Notes: a model not told the origin generated them from the letters alone. Counted from the first letter of the stretch, positions 1 through 10,135 are shown. The stretch is 40,292 nucleotides of DNA from Mycobacterium sp. (GCA_025963385.1 JAOPUT010000377.1:1-40292), one strand, 5' to 3'. Numbers and translations: made by a program.

Positions 1-1102
1 CGCGCACCTCGATGCACTCGGCGGGGGCGATCCATCCCTGCGCCTCGATGTCCTTCCACGGCGCGTCGTAGCGCTTGGGCCCGATGAGGCTGAACACGTC
101 GCCCTCGCGGCCGTCCTCACGGATCAGCGTGGCCGTCAACCCGAGCCGACGCCGGGACTGCAGATCGGCGGTCATCCGGAAGACGGGTGCTGGCAAGAGG
201 TGCACCTCGTCGTAGATGATCAGGCCCCAGTCGCGGCTGTCGAACAGTTCGAGGTGGCGGTACTCACCCTTGGTGCGCCGGGTGATCACCTGATACGTGG
301 CGATCGTGACGGGGCGGATCTCCTTGCGCTCGCCGGAGTATTCGCCGATCTCGTCCTCGGTCAGTGACGTGCGGGCGATGAGTTCGCGCTTCCATTGCCT
401 GCCTGCCACCGTATTGGTGACCAGGATCAGCGTCGTCGCGCCTGCCTTGGCCATGGCCGCCGCCCCCACGATGGTCTTTCCGGCACCGCAGGGGAGCACG
501 ACCACGCCCGACCCGCCCGCCCAGAACGAGTCGGCCGCCATCTCCTGGTAGTCGCGCAGCTCCCAGCCGTTCTGATCCAGCGCGATCGGGTGTGCCTCGC
601 CGTCGACATAACCCGCCAGATCCTCCGCAGGCCAACCGATCTTCAGCAGCATCTGCTTGATGTGTCCGCGCTCGCTGGCGTGCACGATGATGGTGTCGTC
701 GTCGATGCGGGCGCCCAGCATCGGGGCGATCTTCTTGTTGCGCAGCACCTCTTCGAGCACCGCGCGGTCGAGGCTCACCAGCACCAGGCCGTGCACCGGG
801 CTCTTCACCAGCTGCAGGCGGCCGTAGCGGGCCATGGTGTCGACGATGTCGACCAGCAGCGGTTGCGGCACCGAATAGCGGGAGAAGGACACCAGCGCGT
901 CGACGACCTGCTCGGCGTCGTGCCCGGCCGCACGGGCATTCCAGAGTGCCAGTGGGGTGATGCGGTAGGTGTGGATGTGCTCGGGTGCACGCTCCAGCTC
1001 GGCGAACGGCGCGATTGCCGCCCGTGCCGCGCCTGCGAGCTCGTGGTCGACTTCGAGCAGCACGGTCTTGTCGGACTGCACGATCAGTGGGCCGTCGGTC
1101 AT
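1..1102 (-). CDS. xpb: XPB/Ercc3-type DNA helicase, N-terminal part (runs off the left edge)
   Basis: The first 367 codons of a superfamily 2, 3'-to-5' DNA helicase are present. The start is the ATG at 1100-1102 (MTDGPLIVQSDKTVLLEVDH). After a helicase-associated N-terminal region of about 175 residues come the ATP-binding core motifs: Walker A PCGAGKTIVG, the DEVH box in LIIYDEVHLLP, motif III in LGLTAT, and the following LIRED, which matches the RED motif of XPB. Bacterial XPB proteins are ATP-dependent helicases thought to act in DNA repair or transcription-coupled processes; the exact role in mycobacteria is not known from sequence. The gene lies 76 bp downstream of the helicase-associated gene on the same strand. 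The C-terminal helicase lobe is outside the window. Confidence 0.95.
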   Translation of the reverse strand, partial: MTDGPLIVQSDKTVLLEVDHELAGAARAAIAPFAELERAPEHIHTYRITPLALWNARAAGHDAEQVVDALVSFSRYSVPQPLLVDIVDTMARYGRLQLVKSPVHGLVLVSLDRAVLEEVLRNKKIAPMLGARIDDDTIIVHASERGHIKQMLLKIGWPAEDLAGYVDGEAHPIALDQNGWELRDYQEMAADSFWAGGSGVVVLPCGAGKTIVGAAAMAKAGATTLILVTNTVAGRQWKRELIARTSLTEDEIGEYSGERKEIRPVTIATYQVITRRTKGEYRHLELFDSRDWGLIIYDEVHLLPAPVFRMTADLQSRRRLGLTATLIREDGREGDVFSLIGPKRYDAPWKDIEAQGWIAPAECIEVR

Positions 1103-1104
1103 CC

Positions 1105-1164
1105 GCGATCCTGCTTCGCTTCTCGCTGGTGAGCCGATACGCGATCCGCTCCGCTTCTCGCTGA
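1105..1164. repeat. Diverged 24/25-bp direct repeat in front of xpb
   Basis: Two near-identical copies, at 1105-1129 and 1141-1164, start with GCGATCC and end with CGCTTCTCGCTG. They differ by one indel and a couple of substitutions and recur at a distance of 36 bp. They fill most of the short gap between the stop of the upstream gene and the xpb start codon. On the minus strand the copy next to xpb contains AGGA upstream of the ATG, so it may supply the ribosome binding site. Confidence 0.7.
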
Positions 1165-1178
1165 CGTCATTTCTCCCA

Positions 1179-3434
1179 TTATCCCTGATCGGCCGACACG
1201 ACCGACGTCACGCGGTGGATCGCGAAGTCACGCACCCTGCCCGCGGCCGGGTCGTAGGCGGTCAGCTGGCCGCCGCGCACGTTGATCGGTGCGACGACGC
1301 GCTGGGTGGCCACCCCCGCCGGGTCGACGTACCCGATCACCACGGACTCCTGGCGGTGCGCTGCGGTGTGCAGCTGCGCCATCGCCTCCGCCGGGTCGAG
1401 CCTGACCCCGTCGTGCGGGGAGGTGGCCACCCTGCGCAGCACGGCGACGATGGCGCCGAGTGTTTGGGCGGTCGGACCCTGCGGCGGCCGGTAGCCACGA
1501 CGACGACCGGGGGTGGGCACCCTGGCGCCCCGCGCGCGGACGTCGACGATCGCCCCCGACGAGTCCTCGGCGGCAGGGGCGAACCCCGCGGTGCGCAGCG
1601 CGGCGAGCACCTCGTTGATCGGCGACATCGACACGGCGACGGTCGGCGCCAGCGCCCGCACGTCCAGCTTCTCGAGCGCGGGCGATGAGATCGCCTGCGC
1701 CAGGAGAGTGGGATCCTCGCACCGGACGAACGACGCGGCCATACCCACACGTAGCTGACCGTGGCGACGGGCAACGTCGTCGATGAGGTACGTGAGACCT
1801 TGTGGCACAGGCGTCTTCGAGTGCCTGCTGAACAGCGTGTGCAGCTCGCTCGCGGTGAGGCCGGTGTCGAGGGCGCGGCGGATCGACTGTTCGCTGATCC
1901 GGTAGACCATGGCCGCGCCCGCAGACTCGACCGTGGCGACCGCCGATAGCTGCTCGGCCAGTGCGCGGTCCAGTGGCCCCGGCACCACCACCGTGAGATC
2001 GGCCTGAAGCAGGAAGTGGTCGATCGGGGCAGGCAGCACCTTCGCCATCGCGGCGACGACGGTGTCTTCCGCCTCGTCGGCGAGGAGCAGCCGGCTCGGC
2101 CCGGCGATCGCGCCTCGGCCCAGTGCACCCACCGCGTGTGCCTCGGCAAGCAGGTCGGTGACCGGCGCGAGCTGAAGCCGGGCCGCCCAGCGTGGCCGCC
2201 GCCACATCAAGGCGCTCGATGCCCCTGCGGCGTCCACCCCCGCGCCGGCGGGCAGGTCGGCGAGCGTCGTCAGCAGCAGGCGACGGTCCAGCGGCGCCGC
2301 CGTCGAGTAGAGCGAATCCGACAGTGCGGCATAGGGTTTGCCGTCGGGGCCGCGCTCACCGACGAGGCCAGGCCTGGCGGGAAGGTCGAGCCACGCCGAC
2401 GCGATCAGATGCCAGCGCACGGCGGTGGGGGATTCGAGGAAGCGATCGGCCGCCAGCGTCGGCGCCCAGTAGGACCCGACGCCGTCCAGTGGGTCGGGTT
2501 CGGGGATGCCTGCGGCGATGAGCCCTGCGGCGGACGCCACCTCCAGGATGAGGCCGAGCCGGTCGTCATCCACCCCGGTGGCCTTGGTCAGCCGCTTCAG
2601 CTCGCGGATCCCGAGGCCGCCGCTGCGGAGTTCCGGGATCGGTTGGCCGGAGAGCGTCTCGAGCACCACGTCGATCTCGCGGAGCAGATCCATCGCGGAC
2701 CCGGCCGCCGCCGCGTCGACGTCCGAGACGGAGGTGGTCGTCACGACGGGATCGGGTGGCCTCAGGCCGATGGGACCCGGCGACTCGCCGCGCAGCACCT
2801 GGCCGACGAGGCGCGGCAGGATCACGGTGTCCTCGTCGACCTGCCGCAGCAGCCCGGCGGCCAGCAGTCGCGGCACCGGACGCTCGGGAGGCGTGCCGGG
2901 CGCCGCGTCACGGGTACGCCCGATCGGCGATCCGGAGACCAGTCGCTCCAACAGTTCGCGCTGGGGTTCGTCGACGCCGTCCAACAGCTCGACGATGCGG
3001 TCGGCGTCCAGGCCGTCGGCTTCGAGCGTGACCTGGCCCGGATGCCATGGCAGACCAGCCGCGGATTCGGGTGCCACCCGCACCGCTGCCTCCCCCCAGA
3101 CCAGGGCGCGGGCGCGCAGTTCATGGAGGGCCGCATTCACGGCGCTCACGTCGGCCCGGTCGCCGATCGACGCGAACAGCTTGGTCAGCGGAACGCCGCC
3201 GCCGTCCGCCCGCAGTACCAGCAGGGTGTCGAGCACGACGAGGGCCAGGAAGTCGAGCCCGTCCGTCGCGGCCTTGACCGATTGCCGGGACTGCGCCCTG
3301 GCGGCCAGCGCCGAGATCGATCCCGGCGGTGGCTGGGCCAGATCCGGCCGTAGCTCCAGCAGGCGGACGAGCTGATCATCGGTCAACTCGGCCAGCCAGG
3401 CGCCCAACGGCACTACGGGAGCTGATTCGGACAT
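1179..3434 (-). CDS. Helicase-associated (XPB-partner) conserved protein, Rv0862c-like
   Basis: A 751-residue soluble protein conserved beside xpb in mycobacteria. The chosen start is the ATG at 3432-3434 (MSESAPVVPLGAWLAELTDDQ); the frame stays open 26 codons upstream, but that part is arginine- and alanine-rich and lacks a good start context. The middle of the protein resembles the helicase C-terminal-like domain of the Helicase_C_3 type, around FLLQADLTVVVPGPLD, which is also found in XPB N-termini. A winged-helix-like stretch with PVPQGLTYLIDDVARRHG follows. The C-terminus carries a WYL-like region (ESVVIGYVDPAGVATQRVV) that usually marks ligand- or nucleic-acid-sensing proteins. No Walker motifs are seen, so it is probably not an ATPase itself. 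Position upstream of xpb suggests a DNA-repair or transcription partner, which is inference. Confidence 0.85.
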   Translation of the reverse strand: MSESAPVVPLGAWLAELTDDQLVRLLELRPDLAQPPPGSISALAARAQSRQSVKAATDGLDFLALVVLDTLLVLRADGGGVPLTKLFASIGDRADVSAVNAALHELRARALVWGEAAVRVAPESAAGLPWHPGQVTLEADGLDADRIVELLDGVDEPQRELLERLVSGSPIGRTRDAAPGTPPERPVPRLLAAGLLRQVDEDTVILPRLVGQVLRGESPGPIGLRPPDPVVTTTSVSDVDAAAAGSAMDLLREIDVVLETLSGQPIPELRSGGLGIRELKRLTKATGVDDDRLGLILEVASAAGLIAAGIPEPDPLDGVGSYWAPTLAADRFLESPTAVRWHLIASAWLDLPARPGLVGERGPDGKPYAALSDSLYSTAAPLDRRLLLTTLADLPAGAGVDAAGASSALMWRRPRWAARLQLAPVTDLLAEAHAVGALGRGAIAGPSRLLLADEAEDTVVAAMAKVLPAPIDHFLLQADLTVVVPGPLDRALAEQLSAVATVESAGAAMVYRISEQSIRRALDTGLTASELHTLFSRHSKTPVPQGLTYLIDDVARRHGQLRVGMAASFVRCEDPTLLAQAISSPALEKLDVRALAPTVAVSMSPINEVLAALRTAGFAPAAEDSSGAIVDVRARGARVPTPGRRRGYRPPQGPTAQTLGAIVAVLRRVATSPHDGVRLDPAEAMAQLHTAAHRQESVVIGYVDPAGVATQRVVAPINVRGGQLTAYDPAAGRVRDFAIHRVTSVVSADQG

Positions 3435-3520
3435 TGCATACCAGCCTAGGCCAGGTCGCCGCATGCGACCTTGTGCAGCCGCCCTCGCCAGCACAGGCTC
3501 GGCCTGCCACAATGTGAGGC

Positions 3521-3712
3521 GTGGCTGACAAGAAACCGCAGAAGAACCACTACGTCGACAACGGGTGGCCCGCCACCGGCGAGGACGACCACGCTGTCAG
3601 CGAGCTCGCTGCCGACCGTACCGGCGCGCTCTCTCCGTTCGGTGACCTGACCTTCCCGCTGCCCGCCGAGGACCTGCCGTACACGCACCCGGTCACCGTC
3701 ATCAACAGGTAG
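3521..3712 (+). CDS. Small conserved hypothetical protein (Rv0863-like)
   Basis: A 63-residue acidic, soluble protein ([20 protein letters not shown]...) starting at GTG 3521. A CACAAT hexamer lies at 3508-3513, seven bases before the start codon, which fits a leaderless mycobacterial mRNA. The stop codon is two bases before moaC2, so it is very likely the first gene of the moaC2-mog-moaE2 operon. No domain, signal peptide or membrane segment is visible. The position matches Rv0863 in M. tuberculosis; the function is unknown. Confidence 0.8.
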   Translation: MADKKPQKNHYVDNGWPATGEDDHAVSELAADRTGALSPFGDLTFPLPAEDLPYTHPVTVINR

Positions 3713-3714
3713 AA

Positions 3715-4197
3715 GTGACGGGCCGCCCCGATCGCCTGTCGCACCTGGACGAATCGGGCGCGGCGCACATGGTCGACGTGTCCGCCAAGGACGCCACCGC
3801 ACGCACGGCCGTCGCCACCGGGTCGCTGCGGACCAGAGCCGACGTCGTCGAGTTGATCGCGACGGGCGGCCTTCCCAAGGGCGACGCACTGGCGACCGCC
3901 CGGGTGGCCGGCATTCTCGCGGCGAAGCGCACCAGCGACCTCATCCCCCTGTGTCACCAATTGGCCCTGACGGGGGTCGACGTCGAATTCGCCATCGGCA
4001 CAACGGAAGTCACCATCACCGCGACGGTGCGAACCACCGACCGCACGGGTGTCGAGATGGAGGCGCTGACCGCCGTCAGCGTCGCTGCCCTGACCCTCTA
4101 CGACATGCTGAAGGCCGTCGACCCCGCGGCGACCATCGACGGCATCGCGGTGCTGCGTAAGGACGGCGGCAAGACGGGAACGTGGGAGCGGTCATGA
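3715..4197 (+). CDS. moaC2: Cyclic pyranopterin monophosphate synthase MoaC
   Basis: MoaC converts the MoaA product 3',8-cyclo-7,8-dihydroGTP to cyclic pyranopterin monophosphate, the first stable intermediate of molybdenum cofactor synthesis. The 160-residue length is typical. Family motifs are all present: [20 protein letters not shown] near the N-terminus, the [15 protein letters not shown] active-site segment, [26 protein letters not shown] and the C-terminal LRKDGGKTG. The start is GTG 3715, two bases after the previous stop. The stop overlaps the mog start in an ATGA, which suggests translational coupling. The gene order corresponds to Rv0864 (moaC2). Confidence 0.96.
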   Translation: MTGRPDRLSHLDESGAAHMVDVSAKDATARTAVATGSLRTRADVVELIATGGLPKGDALATARVAGILAAKRTSDLIPLCHQLALTGVDVEFAIGTTEVTITATVRTTDRTGVEMEALTAVSVAALTLYDMLKAVDPAATIDGIAVLRKDGGKTGTWERS

Positions 4198-4666
4198 CAC
4201 GAACGGCGCGGGTCGTCATCGCGTCGACGCGCGCGGCCAACGGTGTCTACGAGGACCGCACCGGTCCGGTGATCGTCGAGTGGCTGACCCAGCGTGGCTA
4301 CGAGGTGGCGCCGCCGAACGTGGTGGCCGACGGCACCGCGGTGAGCCGCGCCCTGTTCGCCGCGCTCGGTGAGAACGTCGACGTGATCCTGACCTCGGGC
4401 GGCACGGGCATCTCACCGTCCGACGGCACCGCCGACGCCACGGCCGCGATCGTCGACTACGAGATCCCGGGTCTGGCCGATGCGATCAGACGCTCGGGGC
4501 TGCCCCACGTGCCCACGTCGGTGCTGTCCCGCGGGGTCTGCGGGGTCCGGGACGGCACGCTGATCGTCAACCTGCCGGGTTCCCCTGGCGGCGTGAAGGA
4601 CGGGCTCGGGGTGCTGGCCGACGTGCTCGAGCACGCGTTGGACCAACTCGGCGGCGGAGACCACGC

Positions 4667-4670
<4 letters not shown>
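4194..4670 (+). CDS. mog: Molybdopterin adenylyltransferase Mog/MoaB family
   Basis: A 158-residue MogA/MoaB-type protein that would adenylate molybdopterin ahead of molybdenum insertion. The start ATG 4194 overlaps the moaC2 stop; an in-frame GTG four codons earlier would lie inside moaC2 and is less likely. The molybdopterin-binding core is visible as [21 protein letters not shown], followed by ELPG-like positions ([11 protein letters not shown]) and the substrate loop [14 protein letters not shown]. It sits between moaC2 and moaE2 with 4-bp overlaps on both sides, so the three proteins are probably made together. It matches Rv0865 in position. Confidence 0.94.
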
Positions 4671-6616
<1,946 letters not shown>

Positions 6617-6798
6617 AACTAGGCATGGCGGGCCACTGATTAGGGTCGAGTGGCTTGGGATAGGACCGTAACGGGTACTTCAGCCCACGTCACTTTCAGA
6701 CGGTGTCGGCGTTTCGGTGTCCAGCAAATCTTGTGAGAACGTTAAAAGAGCAGCACGGCACGACGTTTACGCAGGGAAATACGACGGTGATCAGCGCG

Positions 6799-6840
6799 TG
6801 TGACACTTTGTGACCGTTTCGTTATGTGACACAAATCACT
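6799..6840. promoter_or_regulatory. CRP/cAMP receptor protein-like site plus extra TGTGAC half-sites
   Basis: The 16-mer TGTGACACAAATCACT at 6825-6840 is a near-consensus CRP site (TGTGA-N6-TCACA with one mismatch). Two more TGTGAC half-sites in the same orientation begin at 6799 and 6809. The site lies about 420 bp upstream of the rpfA start codon and about 210 bp upstream of the riboswitch, just after the moaD2 stop. The M. tuberculosis rpfA promoter is a known target of the CRP-like regulator Rv3676, which supports the assignment. I could not choose a -10 box for rpfA with confidence. Confidence 0.7.
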
Positions 6841-6841
6841 C

Positions 6842-7078
6842 TTATCCGCCCGCGAAGGGCGGTAATACATCCACGGTCTGGTTTGTTTGGAGCGTTCTGC
6901 GGACGTCGCGCACCGCCACTCCGTCGCACAGGAACGAGCACCGGTCGAGGACGACCGCCAGCCTCTCGCCGCGTGTTCTGAGTGCGGCCACTAGGTCGGT
7001 GACCGTCGCATCGGAGGCCACGGAGACGATCTCGGTCTCGACGCCCGCGGCCGCCTTGGCGGCGGCGAAGTACCGCAC
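6842..7078 (-). CDS. moaD2: Molybdopterin synthase small subunit MoaD
   Basis: A 78-residue ubiquitin-fold sulfur carrier. It starts at GTG 7076-7078 (MRYFAAAKAAAGVETE); a stop codon in the same frame overlaps the end of moaA2, so no earlier conventional start is available. The protein ends in DVLPPFAGG, the C-terminal Gly-Gly that is adenylated and converted to a thiocarboxylate before sulfur transfer within the MoaD-MoaE complex. It lies 13 bases downstream of moaA2 on the same strand and belongs to the same operon. The position matches Rv0868c. The partner MoaE2 is encoded about 1.7 kb away, beyond rpfA. Confidence 0.93.
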   Translation of the reverse strand: MRYFAAAKAAAGVETEIVSVASDATVTDLVAALRTRGERLAVVLDRCSFLCDGVAVRDVRRTLQTNQTVDVLPPFAGG

Positions 7079-7091
7079 GTTGATGTCGATG

Positions 7092-8153
7092 TCAGCCGCC
7101 GATCGCGCTCATGGGGCGTACCGGCTGTTCGAAACCCGGGTCGTTGATCCCGTGCCCCTTGGGCTTCGCCCACATGGCCGACCGCCAGGCGGCTTCAATG
7201 GCATCGTCGTCGGCCCCCTGGCGCAGCAGGCGGCGCAGATCGGTCTCCTCGCGGGAGAAGAGGCAGCTCCGGACCTGCCCGTCGGCGGTGAGACGCGTCC
7301 GGTCGCATGCGCCGCAGAACGCCTGTGAGACCGACGCGATCACGCCCACGGTGGCCGTACCGCCGTCCACCCGCCACAGCTCGGCAGGCGCCGACCCCCT
7401 CGGCGCAGGGTCGGGCGTCAGGTCGAAGTGACGACGAAGCGCCGTCAGGATGCCGTCCGCGTCGATCGCTCGGTCGCGGCGCCACTGGTGTCCGGCGTCC
7501 AAGGGCATCTGCTCGATGATGCGCAGCTGGTAGCCGTGGTCGAGGCAGAACCGGAGGAGGGCGACTGCGTCGTCGAGGCCCGTCACCGGGTCGAGGACGG
7601 CGTTCACCTTCACCGGGAACAGCCCGGCGTCGGCCGCGGCGGCCAATCCGTCGAGTACGTCACCGAGGCGGTCACGCCGGGTGATGCGGGCGAAGTGCTC
7701 GGCGTCCACGGTGTCCAACGACACGTTGACCCTGTCGAGGCCTGCGGCCTTCAGTCCCGCGGCGCGGCGGGCCAGCCCGATTCCGTTGGTGGTGACCGAG
7801 ATCTCCGGTCGCGGCGCCAGCGCCGCCGCCGCGGCGATGGCGCCCTCCAGGTTGCGCGACACCAGGGGTTCGCCGCCGGTGAAGCGCACGTTGGTGATGC
7901 CGAGCCGTGTCACGGCGATGGTGAGGAGCCGCGCGAGCTCCTCGGGGCGGAGCAGATCATCGCCCGGCAGCCAGTCGAGACCTTCGGCGGGCATGCAGTA
8001 CGTGCAGCGCAGATTGCACCGATCCGTCAGCGAGACCCGCAGGTCGGTGGCGACCCGTCCATACGTGTCGAGCAGTGGGCCGTCGGTGGGCGCGCCATCG
8101 GGCGATGGCGTCGTCGGCCGCACCGAGGGCACGCCGAGTGCGGTCACCGTCAT
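7092..8153 (-). CDS. moaA2: GTP 3',8-cyclase MoaA (radical SAM)
   Basis: MoaA rearranges GTP to 3',8-cyclo-7,8-dihydroGTP, the first step of molybdenum cofactor synthesis. The start is ATG 8151-8153 (MTVTALGVPSVRPTT), giving 353 residues; the frame is open further upstream only inside yccF. The N-terminal radical-SAM cluster motif is DRCNLRCTYCMPAEG, with three cysteines for a 4Fe-4S cluster. The FTGGEPLV loop follows, and the second, C-terminal cluster is FCGACDRTRLTADGQVRSC. The last residues, IGG, form the conserved Gly-Gly tail required in the active site. The ATG overlaps the yccF stop, so the two genes are probably translationally coupled. Confidence 0.96.
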   Translation of the reverse strand: MTVTALGVPSVRPTTPSPDGAPTDGPLLDTYGRVATDLRVSLTDRCNLRCTYCMPAEGLDWLPGDDLLRPEELARLLTIAVTRLGITNVRFTGGEPLVSRNLEGAIAAAAALAPRPEISVTTNGIGLARRAAGLKAAGLDRVNVSLDTVDAEHFARITRRDRLGDVLDGLAAAADAGLFPVKVNAVLDPVTGLDDAVALLRFCLDHGYQLRIIEQMPLDAGHQWRRDRAIDADGILTALRRHFDLTPDPAPRGSAPAELWRVDGGTATVGVIASVSQAFCGACDRTRLTADGQVRSCLFSREETDLRRLLRQGADDDAIEAAWRSAMWAKPKGHGINDPGFEQPVRPMSAIGG

Positions 8154-8539
8154 GCGAACGCCCCCTGGCTCGTCGGCACGATCTCCTTGCCCAAGGGGAA
8201 CAGTGACACCGGGATCAGCTTGAGGTTCGCGAGTGCGAGCGGGATGCCGATGATCGTGATCGCCATCGCGATCGCGGTGACGACGTGGCCGATCGCCAAC
8301 CAGATACCGAACAGGATCACCCAGATCACGTTTCCGATCAGCGCGCCGGGGCGGGGGCCGGGCTTCTCGACGACGGTCTGGCCGAACGGCCACAGCGCGT
8401 ACATCCCGATCCGGAACGCTGCGAAACCGAAGGGGATGGTCACGATGAGGATGAAACACAGAATCCCGGCCACGAAGTATCCGAGCGCCAGCCACAAACC
8501 CCCGAAGATCAACCAGATGACGTTCAGGATCAGGCGCAT
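8150..8539 (-). CDS. YccF-domain inner membrane protein (Rv0870c-like)
   Basis: A 129-residue membrane protein consisting of a duplicated YccF domain. The N-terminal half (MRLILNVIWLIFGGLWLALGYF ... ILIVTIPFGFAAFRI) and the C-terminal half (LIGNVIWVILFGIWLAIGHV ... ITIIGIPLALANLKLIPV) repeat the same pattern of hydrophobic helices with NVIW and IPxG-like motifs. About four membrane segments are expected. The start is ATG 8537-8539. The stop overlaps the moaA2 start, so it appears to lead the yccF-moaA2-moaD2 operon, although a molybdenum-related role is not established. Confidence 0.88.
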   Translation of the reverse strand: MRLILNVIWLIFGGLWLALGYFVAGILCFILIVTIPFGFAAFRIGMYALWPFGQTVVEKPGPRPGALIGNVIWVILFGIWLAIGHVVTAIAMAITIIGIPLALANLKLIPVSLFPLGKEIVPTSQGAFA

Positions 8540-8621
8540 GTTTCCTCCGGCGGTGGCTCCCAGCCTACCGACCGCGAGGTGGCCGAGGGCTGATCAAGTA
8601 CAGGTCGCGGAAGCGTCCTTG

Positions 8622-8627
8622 TAGGAT
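8622..8627 (+). promoter_or_regulatory. Possible -10 box for cspB
   Basis: TAGGAT, of the mycobacterial TANNNT form, lies 62 bp before the cspB start in the region between the divergent yccF and cspB genes. No convincing -35 element was found at the usual spacing. A start site here would give a leader of about 55 bases, as is common for cold-shock genes. Confidence 0.35.
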
Positions 8628-8689
8628 CATCGCATTCGCGTCCTGCAGTTGCGGGACGCGTTCATGTGCGAGACGAGCGGGTGAGACCA

Positions 8690-9100
8690 GTGCCGACCGG
8701 CAAGGTGAAGTGGTATAGCGCCGAGAAGGGCTTCGGCTTCGTGTCCCAGGAGGAGGGCGAGGACGTCTACGTCGGCTCCTCGGCACTCCCGGCCGGAGTC
8801 CAGGAACTCAAGGCCGGTCAGAAGGTCGAGTTCGGTATCGCGGCGGGCCGTCGCGGGCCGCAGGCGTTGAGCCTCAAGGTGATCGAACCGCCGCCGAGCG
8901 TCGCGCGGGCACGGCGGGAGACCTCTGCGCCCGAGCACAAGCACACTCCCGACGAGCTGCACGGCATGGTCGAGGACATGATCACCCTGCTCGAGGGCTC
9001 GGTGCAGCCCGAGCTGCGCAAGGGGCGCTACCCCGACCGCAAGACCGCCCGACGGATCTCGGAGGTCGTGAAGGCGGTTGCGCAGGAGCTCGACGCCTAG
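8690..9100 (+). CDS. cspB: Cold-shock domain protein with C-terminal extension (CspB-like)
   Basis: A 136-residue protein with an N-terminal cold-shock domain of about 66 residues and a long C-terminal part. The start is GTG 8690 ([20 protein letters not shown]), which matches the length of Rv0871; an earlier in-frame GTG at 8666 is less likely. RNP1 is intact (KGFGFV). RNP2 reads VYVGSSAL where most cold-shock proteins have VFVHFSAI, so the usual His and Phe contacts are replaced. The C-terminal 70 residues are charged and helical in character ([36 protein letters not shown]). It probably binds single-stranded RNA or DNA in the cytoplasm. Confidence 0.9.
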   Translation: MPTGKVKWYSAEKGFGFVSQEEGEDVYVGSSALPAGVQELKAGQKVEFGIAAGRRGPQALSLKVIEPPPSVARARRETSAPEHKHTPDELHGMVEDMITLLEGSVQPELRKGRYPDRKTARRISEVVKAVAQELDA

Positions 9101-9127
9101 GGCGCTCGTCAGGGCAGACTGGGTTTC

Positions 9128-10135
9128 GTGGCCTCCTACGTAGCGCCCGAGGGCGACTTCAACCGCGACACCAAGTACATCGAGACCCGCGTCACGGCCG
9201 ACGGCCGCGATGGCTACCCGGTCGAACCGGGGCGCTACCGGCTGGTGGTCGCCAGGGCCTGCCCGTGGGCCAACCGCGCCATCATCGTGCGCCGGCTACT
9301 CGGCCTCGAAGACGTTCTGTCCATTGGCTTTTGCGGGCCGACGCACGACCAGCGCAGCTGGACGTTCGACCTCGACCCCGGTGGCGTCGACCCCGTCCTG
9401 AAGATCCCGCGGCTGCAGGACGCCTACTTCAAGCGCTTCCCGGACTATCCGAAGGGCATCACGGTGCCCGCGATCGTCGACATCCCGACGCGCGCCGTCG
9501 TCACCAACGACTTCCCGCAGATGACGCTGGACCTGTCGACGGAGTGGTCCGCCTACCACCGCCCCGGTGCACCGCAGCTCTACCCGGAGCCGCTGCGCGC
9601 CGAGATCGACGAGGTGGCCAAGCGCATCTACACCGAGGTCAACAACGGGGTGTACCGGTGCGGCTTCTCCGGCACGCAGGCCGCGTACGACGCCGCCTAC
9701 GACCGCTTGTTCACGGCGTTGGATTGGCTGTCGGAAAGGCTTGCGGCACAGAGGTTCCTGGTGGGGGACACGATCACCGAGGCCGACGTCCGACTCTTCA
9801 CCACCCTCGCCCGCTTCGATCCCGTCTATCACGGTCACTTCAAGTGCAACCGGCAGAAACTCGCCGAGATGCCGGTGCTGTGGGCGTATGCGCGGGACCT
9901 CTTCCAGACGCCTGGCTTCGGCGACACCGTCGACTTCGTGCAGATCAAGAAGCACTATTACGTCGTGCACTCCGACATCAACCCGACGCAGATCGTGCCG
10001 AAGGGACCGGAGCTGTCCGACTGGCTGACGCCACATGGTCGGGAGGCGTTGGGCGGCAGACCTTTCGGTGACGGGACGCCGCCGGGACCGACGCGTGATG
10101 GCGAGCGGGTGCCCGCCGGTCACTCAGCCGGCTAG
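9128..10135 (+). CDS. Xi-class glutathione S-transferase-like reductase
   Basis: A 335-residue protein of the ECM4/YqjG (xi-class) family, whose members reduce glutathionyl-hydroquinones. The catalytic motif is VVARACPWANRA with the nucleophilic cysteine at residue 45. The thioredoxin-like N-terminal part ends with a TVPAIVD-like strand and a TNDFPQM segment. The helical C-terminal domain contains YRCGFSGTQAAYD, FLVGDTITEADVRLFTTLARFDPVYHGHFKCN and the tail motif HYYVVHSDINPTQIVPKGP, all hallmarks of the class. The start is GTG 9128, 27 bp after cspB. Mycobacteria use mycothiol rather than glutathione, so the natural thiol partner is uncertain. The TAG stop shares CTAG with the convergent gene. 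Confidence 0.9.
   Translation: MASYVAPEGDFNRDTKYIETRVTADGRDGYPVEPGRYRLVVARACPWANRAIIVRRLLGLEDVLSIGFCGPTHDQRSWTFDLDPGGVDPVLKIPRLQDAYFKRFPDYPKGITVPAIVDIPTRAVVTNDFPQMTLDLSTEWSAYHRPGAPQLYPEPLRAEIDEVAKRIYTEVNNGVYRCGFSGTQAAYDAAYDRLFTALDWLSERLAAQRFLVGDTITEADVRLFTTLARFDPVYHGHFKCNRQKLAEMPVLWAYARDLFQTPGFGDTVDFVQIKKHYYVVHSDINPTQIVPKGPELSDWLTPHGREALGGRPFGDGTPPGPTRDGERVPAGHSAG

Noticed and set aside
2016..3353. 445-codon plus-strand open frame antisense to the helicase-associated gene
   Set aside because: Arg/Gln-rich composition without any domain; the minus-strand frame has conserved motifs.
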